Assembly (NCBI GenBank): GCA_002296125.1 | Contig: DBHI01000055.1 | Span: 1 to 8,093, forward strand | Source: Anaerolineales bacterium UBA832 | GTDB taxonomy: Bacteria > Chloroflexota > Anaerolineae > Anaerolineales > UBA11657 | DNA length: 8,093 nt | Direction of reading: 5' to 3' | Part shown: one piece after another, positions 6,124 through 8,093 of the stretch | Layout: each line of letters starts with the position of its first letter | How positions within the stretch are numbered: the stretch's first letter is position 1 | The notes under the pieces: model-generated | What the model was told of the DNA's origin: nothing | Database searches by the model: none | Seen by the model: only the letters and a program-made list of their open reading frames with translations | Program-made: the position numbers and the translations under genes

Positions 6124-8010
6124 ATGACTAGATTAGGAAATAGTATCTCAGTAAATTGTGCAATAGCAATATTATTGGTAGGTAGTTTATATGTCTCCAC
6201 ATTAATGTGGGATATAAATGGTAGTGATAGTCGAGTGGCCGATGATATAGGTGAGTATCAAGTTGCAATGGCTTTATGGGGTACAGTTCATCCAACTGGT
6301 ACTCCTTTATACATGTTATTAGGTTCACCATTTGTAACTTTATTGAAAAATTTTGGGATTACCACTACTGCTGGAGCTTCACTGTTTTCATCATTGTGGG
6401 CACTGGGGTCAGTAGTACTTGTAATTATCATTTTGTTTGAATTAAATGTGAGACCATATTTAGCATTGCTGACAGGTATATCTGTTGGAATGACTAGATC
6501 AATGTGGGTTCATGGGTCAATAGCAGAAGTATATAGTTTATGGATGTTTTTATTATTATTTGTGTTATATATGTCAATCAAACTTAAATGCAATTGGTCT
6601 TATAAAATTGGTTGGTTGCTTGCATTTTTTGTTGGTTTAGGATGTGCACATCATAGGTTGTTTTTACCTGTGCTACCTGTTTTGGCAGTTTGGTTATGGG
6701 AAAAATTACCTAAAGGAAAAGAGCTGATTCAATGGTTGATCATTGCTATTGTTTTCTTTGGATTGGGATTTTTGCCATATGTTGATATGATTTTTCGTTT
6801 TAACAGAGGTTCAACATGGATATATGGAGATCCAGGAAGTTGGGATGGTTTTTGGTCCATCTTTTTTGCAACCGAATATAGTGGTTTGCAAGGATTACCT
6901 ACAGATATTAATGAATTCATTGCAGGAGCATACGAGTTTTTTATTGTCATTTATGATGAATTCTTATTATTAGGAATAATATTAACAATTGCAGGTATTT
7001 GTTTTGCTTGTTCGGGTAATCAGGATACTAGAGTGACTTTGTTTATATCTGTTGGTATAGCATATCTAATATTTATGCTTTTGTTACCTAGAACAAAGTT
7101 GTTTGAGATGTGTGCAATGGCTTGTGTCTCTAGCTTTCTGGTTGTTGCAGCAGTTGGGATGAATCGTTTGTGTATGCGAATTGGTTTTTTCCATGTTTTG
7201 TTACCAACCATACTGTTGGTCTATATTGTTAATTTATTTACAAATAATCGAGCATTTGTGTTGGATATAACTCGTGACATGTCAGGTGTGCAAGTTGTGT
7301 CTGAGTTGTCAGATTTGCAAGCACCAAGTGAAGCAATTGTTATGTCGCCTTGGGGTAGGCGTAATTTTGCTTTATCTTATGCTACTAAAGTAATAAATTT
7401 GTATCCTACATGGGACATATTGGATCATTCTGAAAATTGGGCAGATATACTTGTAGATTATCCAACAGTTTTTACTAATGTTGATTCTATTTATGGATTT
7501 GGTCCTGTGTGGTGGAAAAGTGTATTGGGTTATCAGCCATATATTAATTCAGCAGGATATGGTTGGGTATCAATTAGTCGAAATCCTATAACAATTGAAG
7601 TTAAACACAATGAAAATTTAGCGTTGGGTAAAGGTATTTATCTTAAAGGATGGACAATACTTGAAGATTCGGATCAGCTGGATATTACATTGTGTTGGCA
7701 GGTTTATGATTCAATTGATGAAGATTATAGTACATTTGTACATATAGCTGCAGTAGAGGATATCATATTGCCGGAACAATTGTTGGCATCTTCTGATTAT
7801 TATGGGCCAATTCATAATTGGCATCCAACTAGTAATTGGACGTCTCAGGAAGTTGTATGTGATGTGCATCGAATTGTAGGTTTTTCTGATAAAGAATATA
7901 CACATTTATTTGCTGGTATGTATAAAAATTTAGTAGATGGTGGATTTAATCAAGTTGGTAAATTTGTTTGGATGCATACCGGAGATGATTGGAAAATAAT
8001 CATCAATTAA
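6124..8010 (+). CDS. DUF2723-type polytopic membrane protein, probable GT-C-fold glycosyltransferase
   Basis: This is a predicted inner-membrane protein that may transfer a sugar from a lipid-linked donor to an acceptor on the outer face; donor and acceptor are unknown. From ATG 6124 it has 628 residues. The first membrane helix (about 10-29) is followed by a loop with acidic residues and GEYQVA (43-48), then HPTGTPLYMLLG (56-67), which resembles the DUF2723 'GE...HPPGYPLY' signature. WVHGSIAEVYSL (128-139) and GCAHHR (173-178) also fit that family. Roughly ten hydrophobic helices extend to about residue 385. The rest is soluble, and its last part (about 490-628) has the pattern KGIYLKGWTI...LDITLCWQVY...YSTFVHIA...HPTSNW...HLFAGMYK, a beta-rich accessory domain I associate with Chloroflexota glycosyltransferases. 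The start is uncertain: ATG 6124 is 1 nt after the hyuB stop without a good ribosome site, whereas GTG 6103 (635 residues, 20 bp overlap) has a perfect one. It is probably cotranscribed with hyuAB, though no functional link is evident. Confidence 0.75.
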   Translation: MTRLGNSISVNCAIAILLVGSLYVSTLMWDINGSDSRVADDIGEYQVAMALWGTVHPTGTPLYMLLGSPFVTLLKNFGITTTAGASLFSSLWALGSVVLVIIILFELNVRPYLALLTGISVGMTRSMWVHGSIAEVYSLWMFLLLFVLYMSIKLKCNWSYKIGWLLAFFVGLGCAHHRLFLPVLPVLAVWLWEKLPKGKELIQWLIIAIVFFGLGFLPYVDMIFRFNRGSTWIYGDPGSWDGFWSIFFATEYSGLQGLPTDINEFIAGAYEFFIVIYDEFLLLGIILTIAGICFACSGNQDTRVTLFISVGIAYLIFMLLLPRTKLFEMCAMACVSSFLVVAAVGMNRLCMRIGFFHVLLPTILLVYIVNLFTNNRAFVLDITRDMSGVQVVSELSDLQAPSEAIVMSPWGRRNFALSYATKVINLYPTWDILDHSENWADILVDYPTVFTNVDSIYGFGPVWWKSVLGYQPYINSAGYGWVSISRNPITIEVKHNENLALGKGIYLKGWTILEDSDQLDITLCWQVYDSIDEDYSTFVHIAAVEDIILPEQLLASSDYYGPIHNWHPTSNWTSQEVVCDVHRIVGFSDKEYTHLFAGMYKNLVDGGFNQVGKFVWMHTGDDWKIIIN

Positions 8011-8027
8011 TTGAATTTAGGTAATAT

Positions 8028-8093
8028 ATGCAATTAATGCAAGATTTAAGTCTGAAAGTTATATGTTGTAATAAATGTGACAGGTTGCTTAAG
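8028..8093 (+). CDS. Probable family 4/5 uracil-DNA glycosylase, N-terminal fragment
   Basis: Twenty-two codons are open to the window edge, starting 17 bp after the membrane-protein stop. The ATG at 8028 is preceded by AGGT (8019-8022) at 5 nt, and an in-frame stop (TAA 8022-8024) rules out a longer form; a second ATG at 8037 is possible. The short peptide ends LSLKVICCNKCDRLLK. A Cys-x2-Cys pair followed by a basic-Leu stretch, 13 to 17 residues from the N-terminus, resembles the start of iron-sulfur uracil-DNA glycosylases (typically 'ACRRCPRLV'), which remove uracil from deaminated DNA. The fragment is too short to exclude another zinc- or cluster-binding protein. It runs in the same direction as the preceding three genes and may belong to the same transcript. 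Confidence 0.5.
   Translation, partial: MQLMQDLSLKVICCNKCDRLLK

Noticed and set aside
6128..7905. Several short minus-strand open frames (63-73 codons) within the membrane-protein gene
   Set aside because: They are mirror frames of a long AT-rich coding sequence with clear family motifs on the plus strand, and lack their own promoters or ribosome sites that I can see.

Overview
The window is a strongly AT-rich, gene-dense stretch of bacterial DNA with no RNA genes, mobile elements, CRISPR arrays or long intergenic spaces. The best guess at the host is a low-GC member of the Chloroflexota, perhaps of the marine SAR202/Dehalococcoidia type. This rests mainly on the style of the glycosyltransferase-like membrane protein (a DUF2723-type N-terminus plus a C-terminal beta-rich domain of a kind I associate with Chloroflexota) and on the general look of the RimO and hydantoinase proteins. 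It is an inference and was not tested against a database.

Layout: (1) Positions 1-1059, + strand, hold the 3' part of an M20D-type amidohydrolase/aminoacylase whose start lies before the window. (2) Positions 1051-2406, - strand, hold a complete RimO, the ribosomal protein S12 methylthiotransferase. Its stop codon region overlaps the end of the amidohydrolase by 9 bp. (3) A divergent promoter region of about 80 bp (2407-2487) carries a near-consensus sigma-70-type promoter placed so that rimO mRNA would be leaderless or almost so. (4) Positions 2488-8010, + strand, hold a tight run of three genes: a HyuA-type and a HyuB-type hydantoinase/oxoprolinase subunit and a polytopic GT-C-like membrane protein, with gaps of 14 bp and 1 bp (or a short overlap, depending on the start chosen). 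(5) From 8028 to the window end there is the first 22 codons of another + strand gene, probably a family 4/5 iron-sulfur uracil-DNA glycosylase.

How they fit together: HyuA and HyuB form one ATP-dependent ring-opening or carboxylase-like enzyme, but the substrate cannot be read from sequence. The M20 amidohydrolase could act in the same nitrogen-scavenging metabolism, but it is separated by rimO on the other strand and there is no direct evidence of a shared pathway. RimO, the membrane protein and the probable glycosylase look like housekeeping or unrelated passengers. I see no clear undescribed multi-gene system. The points most worth a second look are translation-start details: the leaderless layout of rimO, and a perfect Shine-Dalgarno sequence built into the conserved glycine codons of hyuB just ahead of the membrane-protein gene.
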